From DRVV01 sp964487415 (GTDB lineage Archaea; Thermoproteota; Bathyarchaeia; Bathyarchaeales; Bathycorpusculaceae), in NCBI GenBank assembly GCA_964487415.1, contig CAZAPQ010000047.1:1-20245 (forward strand): 20,245 nucleotides of DNA. Reading direction: 5' to 3'. Of this stretch, positions 14,276 to 20,245 are shown in pieces. The notes beneath the pieces are model-generated. The model saw only the letters and a program-made list of their open reading frames with translations, was not told where the DNA came from and made no database searches. The translations under genes were made by a program, and so were the position numbers. Every line of letters starts with the position of its first letter. Positions within the stretch are counted from its first letter, which is position 1.

Positions 14276-16549
14276 TCACACCTTGCCTAATGCCCTTAGA
14301 ATTCTGTTTGGTGTTGCGGGATAAGTGAAGAACCATTTACCTATAGCATTTGATATTGCCATAAGTACAGCTGGCGGTCCAGGGGATGTTGCTATTTCAC
14401 CAACTCCTACCGCTCCAAACCTGTGGCTGGGGAATGGTGTTTCCAGAACCACATTATGTAGTTCTGGAAGATCTGAGAACACCCGCCACTTATAATCGAT
14501 AAGGTTCGCGGTAAGTATTCGACCCGTAGACTTATCTAAGATCGTTTCTTCAAATAGGGCTGTGTCAATTCCAGCGGATCCAAGACACCCGTTAAGCTGA
14601 TTCTCAAGGCTCGGCGGATCAATAATCTGTCCAACATCCGTTGCATTAACAACACGGAGCAGTCTAGCGAAACCGGTTTCAGTATCAACTTCAACCTCCA
14701 CGAAAGTCATTAGGAAATTATTTAATGAGAAGTCTGACTCGAATCGCCCATAGCCGATGATAGTGCGAGTAACACCCATGGCTTTTCTCCAGGTTATTTG
14801 TCTATTCGGGTCATCCTTAACGTATATCATTCCATCGTAGGTTTCAAGATTTCCCGGATCGGTGTTAAGTTGTCTCGAAGCCATTTCGAAGAGCTTCCGT
14901 TTGGCATCTTCAGCCGCATTTATAACCGCGCTACCTATGGCATATGTACCCCTCGACCCAACAAGCCCGAACTCATATGGATTTATGTTTGAGTCTGGAG
15001 GTGAGATGCGAACATTTTCCAGCGGAATTTGCAGCACTTCAGCAACCATCTTACAAAGGTTGCTTCTCTGCCCCCCACCTTGCTCGGGCACAGCTACAAA
15101 CAACGTTACAGTTTGATCCGGCTCTATATGGACATGTGCCTCAGCAACATCTTCGCCTACATCAGCGTTTCCATGCACTCCAACGCCTACCCCAACTCTT
15201 TTTGAACCATTAACCGCTGTGGGTTTGAGCCAGCCCTTCCATTTTTCCTTCCACCCGAAAACCTGAGCGCCTTTATCGATTGCCTTTGTAAAGTCCGGCA
15301 CCCTTGATGTATACCATTCACCATCACGCCAGAAGTATCCTTCACCGGATTTTATGACGTTCTTTTTAAAGAACTCAACGGGGTCAATGTCCAATTTCGC
15401 CATTGTCTGATATAAAAGTGGCAGAAATGCTGCCTCCAATTCCTGACCGCCAAAGCCCCTTATCCAGCCTGAGTTACACCTGTTTGTAAACACCAGCTTG
15501 GGTTTAAAATTCCAGTTTTTACATCTCAAAATCAATTGAATTTCGCCGAGCCCCACGGCAATTTGTGCTTGGCCCACGGCATTATAGTAGCCCGTATTAA
15601 GCAACCATTCACCCTTTACAGCTGTAACGGATCCATCTTTCTTCATTCCAATCTTAGCGTGAACTACGGACTCGAGCCTCAATGTGAAAGCCGTAAGGTG
15701 TTCCTCTTTAGTATAACATAGTTTAACAGGCCTGCCGGCTGCCTTAGCAAGCACTATTGCTTGAAGGGCCAGCGGCAGAATTGTGCCCTTTGACCCGTAA
15801 CTCCCGCCGCATTGGCAGCCATGAACGATAACATTAACCTTTCTCTTCATTAAGTAATAGAGACTAACCTCGTCGATGTAGATACCTTGTGAAGGAAGCC
15901 AAACATGCACAGTGTTGGGGCTTTCCCACATGGCTAAAGCGCCGGGAGGTTCAGGGGGCAAGGGATTGGGGAACTTGTCATACCTAAATGTCCCTTCAAA
16001 TACTACATCTGCCTCCTCGAAGCCCTTCTCCACGTCACCCATAATAAGTTCCTGTAAGCCGCCTGGTATACGTGAACTGCCAAACCATGGCACACCTAAT
16101 GGGCAGATGTTATTTGGAAACTCATCGTATAATTGTGGGGCGTCGGGCTTCAGAGCCTCCTCAATATCATACACGGCAGGCAGCACTTCATATTCGACAT
16201 CAATAAGGTCTAGGGCTTGAAGGGCTACTTCCTCTGTTTCAGCTGCAACAAGCGCCACGGCATCCCCTACGAAGCGAACTTTCCTATCTAAGACACGTAA
16301 ATGAATGGGCATCCCAACCTTCCACTCTGGGACATCCTTATAAGTAAGTACAGCCTTTACGCCTGGCAACTTCTTTGCTTCTTCAGTGTTGATACTTTTG
16401 ATAATTGCGTGGGGATGCGGACTTCTCAGTACTTTACCTATAAGCATTCCAGGCAGTTTAACATCATTAACATATTTTGCCCTACCAGTAACAATGTCCA
16501 CAGCATCTTTTCGAGGAGTTGGTACTCCAATATACCTATACTTTGCCAT
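14276..16549 (-). CDS. Molybdenum hydroxylase large (molybdopterin-binding) subunit
   Basis: This is the catalytic subunit carrying the molybdenum cofactor, which hydroxylates (or in reductase members reduces) a substrate. At 757 residues it has the normal length. Landmarks are the N-terminal VTGRAKYVNDVKLPGMLIGK, CQCGGSYGSKG (the family's GGGFGxK loop), GWIRGFGGQELEAA, SRGTYAIGSAV and the C-terminal GAVGVGEIA with the catalytic glutamate E718 (codon 14396-14398). The loop that usually reads GQG is GGG here (PEQGGGQRSN). It lacks the VAYxCSFR loop of true aerobic CO dehydrogenases, so it is not CoxL, but the substrate is otherwise unknown. The ATG at 16549 (MAKYRYIG) fits the family better than one 33 bases upstream. 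It overlaps the small-subunit gene by 14 bases. Confidence 0.94.
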   Translation of the reverse strand: MAKYRYIGVPTPRKDAVDIVTGRAKYVNDVKLPGMLIGKVLRSPHPHAIIKSINTEEAKKLPGVKAVLTYKDVPEWKVGMPIHLRVLDRKVRFVGDAVALVAAETEEVALQALDLIDVEYEVLPAVYDIEEALKPDAPQLYDEFPNNICPLGVPWFGSSRIPGGLQELIMGDVEKGFEEADVVFEGTFRYDKFPNPLPPEPPGALAMWESPNTVHVWLPSQGIYIDEVSLYYLMKRKVNVIVHGCQCGGSYGSKGTILPLALQAIVLAKAAGRPVKLCYTKEEHLTAFTLRLESVVHAKIGMKKDGSVTAVKGEWLLNTGYYNAVGQAQIAVGLGEIQLILRCKNWNFKPKLVFTNRCNSGWIRGFGGQELEAAFLPLLYQTMAKLDIDPVEFFKKNVIKSGEGYFWRDGEWYTSRVPDFTKAIDKGAQVFGWKEKWKGWLKPTAVNGSKRVGVGVGVHGNADVGEDVAEAHVHIEPDQTVTLFVAVPEQGGGQRSNLCKMVAEVLQIPLENVRISPPDSNINPYEFGLVGSRGTYAIGSAVINAAEDAKRKLFEMASRQLNTDPGNLETYDGMIYVKDDPNRQITWRKAMGVTRTIIGYGRFESDFSLNNFLMTFVEVEVDTETGFARLLRVVNATDVGQIIDPPSLENQLNGCLGSAGIDTALFEETILDKSTGRILTANLIDYKWRVFSDLPELHNVVLETPFPSHRFGAVGVGEIATSPGPPAVLMAISNAIGKWFFTYPATPNRILRALGKV

Positions 16550-17117
16550 GCTTCTCGTTTCCCCTTTTAATAACATCAACAACGGCCTTTAAGACATGAT
16601 AATGGCTTATACACCTACAATAATGCCCTGCCAGGGCCCGTTTCACATCCTCTACTGCTGGATTGGGATTTTTATTTAATAAAGCCTTTAGGCTCATGAT
16701 TATTCCCGGAGTGCAAAACCCGCATTGAAAGGCTGTATGGTTTACGAAAGCCTGCTGTATTGGATCCAGTTTTCCCGAAACAGGATCGCCAAGTCCCTCA
16801 ATTGTCGTTATGCTCTTTCCATCACATTCGATAGTTAATATCAAACAGGACAGAACTGGTTTTCCATCCATAAGCACGGTGCAAGCCCCACAGGCTCCAC
16901 TATCACATCCTATTTTCGTACCTGTAAGGCCTAGTTTTTCCCTAAGCGTATAGGCCAATGTATGCCAAGGATAAACATCTTTACCAACTAATAATTCGTA
17001 AGGTTCCCTATTAACAATCAGTTTTATAGTTGATGAAGGAACAGAAAACTCCTTTAATTTATTGGCAGCTCCGCCCGGTTTAGCCGCTTCATTAAGTTCT
17101 CTCTCATAATTCTTCAT
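16536..17117 (-). CDS. Molybdenum hydroxylase small [2Fe-2S] subunit
   Basis: This subunit carries two [2Fe-2S] clusters that relay electrons from the molybdenum site. The N-terminal plant-ferredoxin-type cluster uses C71, C76, C79 and C91 (GCDSGACGACTVLMDGKPVL, then SC). The C-terminal cluster uses C132 and C135 (QCGFCTPG) with C167 and C169 (HYCRC). The family's usual 'GNLCRCTGY' is GHYCRCISHY here. At 193 residues it is about 30 longer than common small subunits; the extra part is a polar N-terminal leader (ERELNEAAKPGGAANKLKEF) without a twin-arginine signal, so the enzyme is probably cytoplasmic. The ATG at 17117 is preferred over a TTG nine bases upstream, and no SD is seen, so translation may be nearly leaderless. 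It is the first gene of the hydroxylase operon. Confidence 0.94.
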   Translation of the reverse strand: MKNYERELNEAAKPGGAANKLKEFSVPSSTIKLIVNREPYELLVGKDVYPWHTLAYTLREKLGLTGTKIGCDSGACGACTVLMDGKPVLSCLILTIECDGKSITTIEGLGDPVSGKLDPIQQAFVNHTAFQCGFCTPGIIMSLKALLNKNPNPAVEDVKRALAGHYCRCISHYHVLKAVVDVIKRGNEKHGKV

Positions 17118-17145
17118 ATATATCAACTAGTCGTGGAGAGTTCAT

Positions 17146-17154
17146 ATTATATTT
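17146..17154 (-). promoter_or_regulatory. Putative TATA box for the hydroxylase operon
   Basis: The minus strand reads AAATATAAT, about 25 bases before 17124-17126, which would start the transcript only a few bases ahead of the small-subunit ATG and fits the missing SD. A second A/T-rich candidate, TATAAAC at 17166-17172, lies further upstream. Inferred from position only. Confidence 0.35.
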
Positions 17155-17176
17155 AGAGGACGATATAAGTTTATAC

Positions 17177-17186
17177 ATGTGCAAGA
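17177..17186 (-). promoter_or_regulatory. Copy 2 of a shared motif TCTTGCACAT upstream of the hydroxylase operon
   Basis: On the minus strand TCTTGCACATGTATAA matches the sequence upstream of tfx (TCTTGCACGTTTATTA) at 13 of 16 positions. It is in opposite orientation with respect to the gene it precedes. It lies about 60-70 bases before the small-subunit ATG, upstream of the likely TATA box, where an activator could bind. Confidence 0.3.
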
Positions 17187-17226
17187 AAATGAATGTGATC
17201 AATCCTTCGCAACAAGGTTTTAAACA

Positions 17227-18237
17227 TTATCTTGCTAAAGCCATCCATAAATGGTCAGATACAGGCCGTGGAAGCTGCACTTCTGCATGATTGCTGCATA
17301 CAAGTACTCTGTTTTCGGGTTGGCTTAGAAATTCGCCTATAACTGAAACTTGAATGGCATTTCTTTCCAGAACATTGACAACTCTGTTTACGAAGTTCTC
17401 TTTAACTGCTATAAGCAAGGCTCCCGAACTTATTAATTGCAAAGGGTCAATATTGAAGAACCTGCAGATTTCAAGGGTTTCCTCGGCAATTAAGATTTTA
17501 TCCTCGTAAATTCTAACGCCTACATTTGAGGCATCAGCCATTTCGTGAATGCCCCCTAAAACGCCACCCTCTGTTGGGTCATGCATCGCGCTTACCCCGC
17601 CGATCTTAAAAGCGAGAACACCCTCCTTTACAACGCCTATTTTCTCAAAGAATGTTCTTGCCGAATCTAAAAGCTTCCTGCTTACTCCACCCTTGCATAG
17701 GGCATCATAGCGCTCGGTTGCCAGTATAGCCGTCCCCTCAACCCCGGCGCTTTTAGTCAATAATAACTTATCTCCCGGTTTCGCGCCTCCCGCCGTGACA
17801 TAATTTCCCCTCTCAGCGACACCCATAGCACATCCAATTACTATCGGGTGTGTAAGACCAGGAGTAACCTCACAGTGTCCCCCAATGATGCTTATGCCCA
17901 AACCCTTAGCAGCCTCGTCCATCTGGGAACAAATAACCTCTAAGGTTTGCTTATCAGCCTTTTCCGGCAGCAGGAGACAGGAAGCAAAATAGGCTGGCTG
18001 AACGCCAAAAGTCGCAATGTCATTGGCGTTAATGTGAACTGCAAGCCAACCAATGTGTTCAACGGCGCCCGTAATTGGATCCATAGAGACTATAATTGAC
18101 TTGTCCCCGAGGTCTATAACAGCCCCGTCCAAACCAATACCTGGACCAAGGACGACTTCGCTTCGTTTTACGCCTAAGTTCTTGAAAACAACGGTCCTGA
18201 GAAGATCAGTTGAAATTTTTCCAAGGGGCAAATGCAA
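17227..18237 (-). CDS. HypE-like PurM/AIR-synthase-fold protein without the HypE C-terminal cysteine
   Basis: This 336-residue cytoplasmic protein has both halves of the AIR synthase fold. The N-terminal half has VLGPGIGLDGAVIDLG followed by MDPITG and INANDIATFGVQP, the ATP/metal region. The C-terminal half has GAKPGDKLLLTKSAGVEGTA and MHDPTEGGVLGGIHEMADA. The closest named relatives are HypE-type hydrogenase maturation proteins, which dehydrate a carbamoylated C-terminal cysteine. Here the end reads VQLPRPVSDHLWMALAR, with no PRIC-type terminal cysteine, so canonical HypE activity is unlikely. Many archaea carry such HypE-related proteins of unknown role. It starts at TTG 18237 with GGTGA seven bases upstream; no in-frame ATG is available after the upstream stop. 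It follows the ECF gene by 21 bases and is probably co-transcribed with it. Confidence 0.85.
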   Translation of the reverse strand: MHLPLGKISTDLLRTVVFKNLGVKRSEVVLGPGIGLDGAVIDLGDKSIIVSMDPITGAVEHIGWLAVHINANDIATFGVQPAYFASCLLLPEKADKQTLEVICSQMDEAAKGLGISIIGGHCEVTPGLTHPIVIGCAMGVAERGNYVTAGGAKPGDKLLLTKSAGVEGTAILATERYDALCKGGVSRKLLDSARTFFEKIGVVKEGVLAFKIGGVSAMHDPTEGGVLGGIHEMADASNVGVRIYEDKILIAEETLEICRFFNIDPLQLISSGALLIAVKENFVNRVVNVLERNAIQVSVIGEFLSQPENRVLVCSNHAEVQLPRPVSDHLWMALAR

Positions 18238-18244
18238 GGAGCAT

Positions 18245-18249
18245 TCACC
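18245..18249 (-). promoter_or_regulatory. Shine-Dalgarno site that fixes the TTG start of the HypE-like gene
   Basis: GGTGA on the minus strand lies seven bases before TTG at 18237. The nearby ATG in the same stretch is out of frame, and an in-frame TAG closes the region upstream, so the TTG is the only well-supported start. Confidence 0.55.
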
Positions 18250-18258
18250 ATGCTGCAG

Positions 18259-19005
18259 CTAGGAGAATTTTCCCCTAAGCTGGGGAAGCACCCGCCAAAT
18301 TGCTTTGGATATAGGTAGCGCCACTATGGCACCTATCACCATCTGCCCAATGTTTATTGGAACCTCTGCTAATGCTACAGCCTCGATCCCGAATAGGGGA
18401 TATATCAGGAGCCACTCATATAGGAAATAGCCGGTTACCATGCATAAACCGCCACTCACTACCGAGAAAATTAGCCAACCAAACTCTGGCTCCATAAATA
18501 GACCAGAGGCAATTATGACAAGTGCTGTTGCAGAGCCCAGCATAAGCCAAAAGGCTGTTGGAATATTCACATTAATTATGTTTGAACCAAGCGTAAGCTC
18601 CGCGGAGCCGCTGTAATAGGCGGAACCTATGTAACCAAGCAAACAACCCACAGTAATTCCAAGAAAGGCTGTTATTGTTCTCCAAGCAATTTTTGAACTG
18701 AACTTCGGATTTCTCCTGCTGAGCAGTCCAACAACGGCACCTTCACAAGCCTTCACGATAAGTGTTGCCGGGGCATAATGTGGATAGCCCAGTAGAAGAT
18801 CAGCCAGCATAGAGCCAACTCCACCTGCAAAAGCCCCGACAAAAGGTCCGAAAAGGAGAGCGGATAGAAAAACCATGGATTCTCCTATGTTAAAGAAACC
18901 ATGAGTTGCCGGAACATATATCGAAAAAACCATTGTCGCGGCACATACAAGCGCTGTGAATACAGCCGTTATTGCTAATATGAACGGTGAAGTTTCGGTG
19001 CGCAT
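18259..19005 (-). CDS. ECF transporter S component (substrate-binding membrane subunit)
   Basis: S components bind a vitamin or similar small molecule in the membrane and work with a shared energizing module. This 248-residue protein has about six hydrophobic segments. The stretch FNIGESMVFLSALLFGPFVG, then AFAGGVGSMLADLLLGYPHY and APATLIVKACEGAVVGLL (about residues 38-95 overall), is characteristic of the riboflavin-type ECF group (PF07155). Named relatives move riboflavin, thiamine precursors or vitamin B6, and the substrate here is not determined. No ECF ATPase or T subunit is in the window, so it would share a module encoded elsewhere. Its ATG lies seven bases past a 26-base palindrome and 44 bases after the stop of the threonine-synthase/winged-helix gene, with the HypE-like gene downstream. 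The palindrome suggests tight repression at its promoter. Confidence 0.87.
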   Translation of the reverse strand: MRTETSPFILAITAVFTALVCAATMVFSIYVPATHGFFNIGESMVFLSALLFGPFVGAFAGGVGSMLADLLLGYPHYAPATLIVKACEGAVVGLLSRRNPKFSSKIAWRTITAFLGITVGCLLGYIGSAYYSGSAELTLGSNIINVNIPTAFWLMLGSATALVIIASGLFMEPEFGWLIFSVVSGGLCMVTGYFLYEWLLIYPLFGIEAVALAEVPINIGQMVIGAIVALPISKAIWRVLPQLRGKFS

Positions 19006-19012
19006 AATGATC

Positions 19013-19038
19013 TATAGTAAAGTTATAACTATACTATA
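19013..19038. promoter_or_regulatory. 26-base near-perfect palindrome, probable operator of the ECF S-component gene
   Basis: The halves are TATAGTAAAGTTA and TAACTATACTATA. They are reverse complements at 12 of 13 positions, the only mismatch being 19020 against 19031. The element lies 8-33 bases before the ATG of the ECF gene, exactly where the TATA box of a short-leader archaeal promoter would be, and 12 bases after the stop of the winged-helix fusion gene. A dimeric winged-helix protein bound here would block the basal transcription factors. Confidence 0.65.
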
Positions 19039-19049
19039 TGAGCTTTTCG

Positions 19050-20245
19050 CTAAAGCAACAGCTTAAGCTCATCAAGAGCTACTAAAACCCTTTTCCCACG
19101 CCCAGTTATCTTGAAAAGCCTTTTTCCGTCTTGCATGTACTCGGCAACTAATCCTCTTTCGGAAAGCTTATTTAAATGCTGATATACAGCAGCCCTTGTC
19201 ATAACTTTTCCAAGTCTTCTCCATAAATCGTAGCCGTATGTATCACCCTCGCTTAGAATCCTCAGAATCTTTTCCTTTGTACTTAAATCTAAACCCATAA
19301 TAGTCGTTTTTCTCTTCTTCGTCAACGCTTGAAGCACGTCTGTGGCCTTAAGCCCGCTTCCGGTTATCAGACATACAACTTTTTCGTCTTCCCCTATTAT
19401 TCGCTGGTTAACAAGTTTTTTTAGCGCCGCATATGTTGCTGCGCTTGCTGGCTCAGCGAAAACCCCCTCTAGTTTCGCTAGATCCCGCTCAGCCAAAAAG
19501 ATTTCTTCATCAGAAACGGAAACCGCAATTCCCCTCGATTTTCTAATAGCCTCTAATGCTAAGCTTCCATAAGATGGATTTCTAACAAGTATGGCAAGGG
19601 CATGGGTTGAAGGCTTCAAAGCAGGAACAGGTTCCGACAAGTTCTGCATATAGGCATTAACTATAGGAGCGCAACCCTCAGCTTGGACGCCCACCATCTT
19701 AGGCAAGGATTCAATCAAGCCAATTTTCTTTAACTCATTAAAGCCCTTCCAAATGCCATATAGGGTTCCACCGCTTCCAAGCGACACGATAAGCCAGTCT
19801 GGAACACCTAGCTGTTCAAAAACCTCAAAGGCTATGGTTTTAAGAGATTCTATAGCTAATGGATTCAACTCCACAGATCCCTGATACCAGCCTGTTTCTT
19901 TTGCAATTTCCTCAGCCCTTCTGAGTGCATCGTCCACGATTTCACCATACTCCTCAATCACCGCGTCATAGACAAACATTTGAGCCATCTTTCCCATGTC
20001 CACATTTTTCGGAACCACAACATAGCATGGTAAACCAGCCTTTGCACAGTAAGCAGCCAACGAAGCACCCATGTTTCCGTTTGTAGCACAAACTATGCCT
20101 TTATAATTGAGATCCAAAGCATTGGATACAAGGAGCGATGCGCATCTATCCCTAAAAGAATTTGTAGGGTTTCTGGTTTCATCCTTAAAGTATACGTGAG
20201 AAAGCCCCGTGTCCTTAGCTAACCGTCTAGCCCGATGAAGAGGGG
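19050..20245 (-). CDS. Threonine-synthase-like PLP-fold protein fused to C-terminal winged helix, 5' end missing
   Basis: The gene runs off the right edge; 397 codons are visible from a 'PLHRARRLAKDTGLSHVYFK' region onward, so roughly 50-70 N-terminal residues are missing. The fold-type II PLP domain is clear: KDETRNPTNSFRDR, then ATNGNMGASLAAYCAKAGLP, GSGGTLYGIWKGFNELK, GVQAEGCAPIV, EGVFAEPASAAT and TGSGLKATD. Threonine synthases have a lysine in 'SFKDR' that holds PLP; here the codon at 20151-20153 is AGG, arginine. After about residue 310 of the visible part comes a winged helix (LDLSTKEKILRILSEGDTYG, then YDLWRRLGK, AAVYQHLNKLSERGLVAEYM and GRGKRVLVAL) of the PadR/ArsR kind. It could be a threonine synthase with a regulatory tail, but the lysine loss and DNA-binding tail point to a transcription regulator. 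It is followed by the palindrome and the ECF gene. Confidence 0.85.
   Translation of the reverse strand, partial: PLHRARRLAKDTGLSHVYFKDETRNPTNSFRDRCASLLVSNALDLNYKGIVCATNGNMGASLAAYCAKAGLPCYVVVPKNVDMGKMAQMFVYDAVIEEYGEIVDDALRRAEEIAKETGWYQGSVELNPLAIESLKTIAFEVFEQLGVPDWLIVSLGSGGTLYGIWKGFNELKKIGLIESLPKMVGVQAEGCAPIVNAYMQNLSEPVPALKPSTHALAILVRNPSYGSLALEAIRKSRGIAVSVSDEEIFLAERDLAKLEGVFAEPASAATYAALKKLVNQRIIGEDEKVVCLITGSGLKATDVLQALTKKRKTTIMGLDLSTKEKILRILSEGDTYGYDLWRRLGKVMTRAAVYQHLNKLSERGLVAEYMQDGKRLFKITGRGKRVLVALDELKLLL

Noticed and set aside
14276..16549. Aerobic carbon monoxide dehydrogenase large subunit (CoxL)
   Set aside because: The diagnostic VAYxCSFR active-site loop is absent, and the corresponding region reads GWIRGFGGQE.
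17227..18237. Selenophosphate synthase (SelD) near a molybdenum hydroxylase, suggesting a selenium-dependent enzyme
   Set aside because: The N-terminus lacks the Cys/Sec-containing glycine-rich SelD start, and the sequence is closer to HypE-type proteins.
1..20245. tRNA, rRNA, CRISPR arrays, insertion sequences
   Set aside because: I looked in all gaps and found no cloverleaf-like sequence, no regularly spaced repeats and no transposase or terminal repeats; the gaps are short and A/T-rich.

Overview
The window reads as a chromosomal segment of an archaeon, probably an anaerobe. I see an archaeal-type ATP-dependent DNA ligase, a Tfx-family regulator, a KaiC-like ATPase, TATA-like boxes upstream of several genes, and TTG starts backed by Shine-Dalgarno (SD) sequences. 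A Thermoproteota/Bathyarchaeia-like lineage is my guess from gene style, not something the bases prove. Coding density is high, no gene-free stretch exceeds about 230 bases, and I see no rRNA, tRNA, CRISPR array or insertion sequence.

Layout. Bases 1-6251 are all on the minus strand: the 5' end of a KaiC-like ATPase with a small partner, an unrecognised membrane-anchored protein, a flavodoxin, a ThiF/MoeB-like E1 enzyme coupled to the DNA ligase, and a TPR protein. Bases 6403-9122 are a plus-strand cofactor operon, xdhC-moeA-mocA. Converging on it from the right is a minus-strand series. First comes a three-subunit molybdenum hydroxylase of the xanthine dehydrogenase superfamily (small Fe-S, large Mo, FAD subunit; 17117 to 13288). 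It is followed by the regulator Tfx, an ABC transporter (binding protein, permease, ATPase with a C-terminal TOBE-like region) and a DUF364 protein. Bases 17227-20245 hold a HypE-like PurM-fold protein, an ECF-type vitamin transporter S component, and a threonine-synthase-like protein fused to a C-terminal winged helix.

How it fits together. Bases 6403-17117 form a molybdenum-hydroxylase island. XdhC, MoeA and a CTP-type MocA would make and load a molybdopterin cytosine dinucleotide cofactor. The three-subunit enzyme would use it. Tfx, a family first described as a molybdate-linked regulator in methanogens, lies between the enzyme and a transporter. The transporter may import the enzyme's substrate or the oxyanion metal. 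The enzyme's substrate cannot be told from the sequence.

The most unusual part is the right end. A fold-type II PLP-enzyme domain has arginine where threonine synthases carry the PLP-binding lysine, and it ends in a DNA-binding domain. Twelve bases past its stop lies a 26-base near-perfect palindrome just in front of the ECF S-component gene. Together these look like a metabolite-sensing repressor that controls a vitamin transporter. That is inference, but it can be tested.
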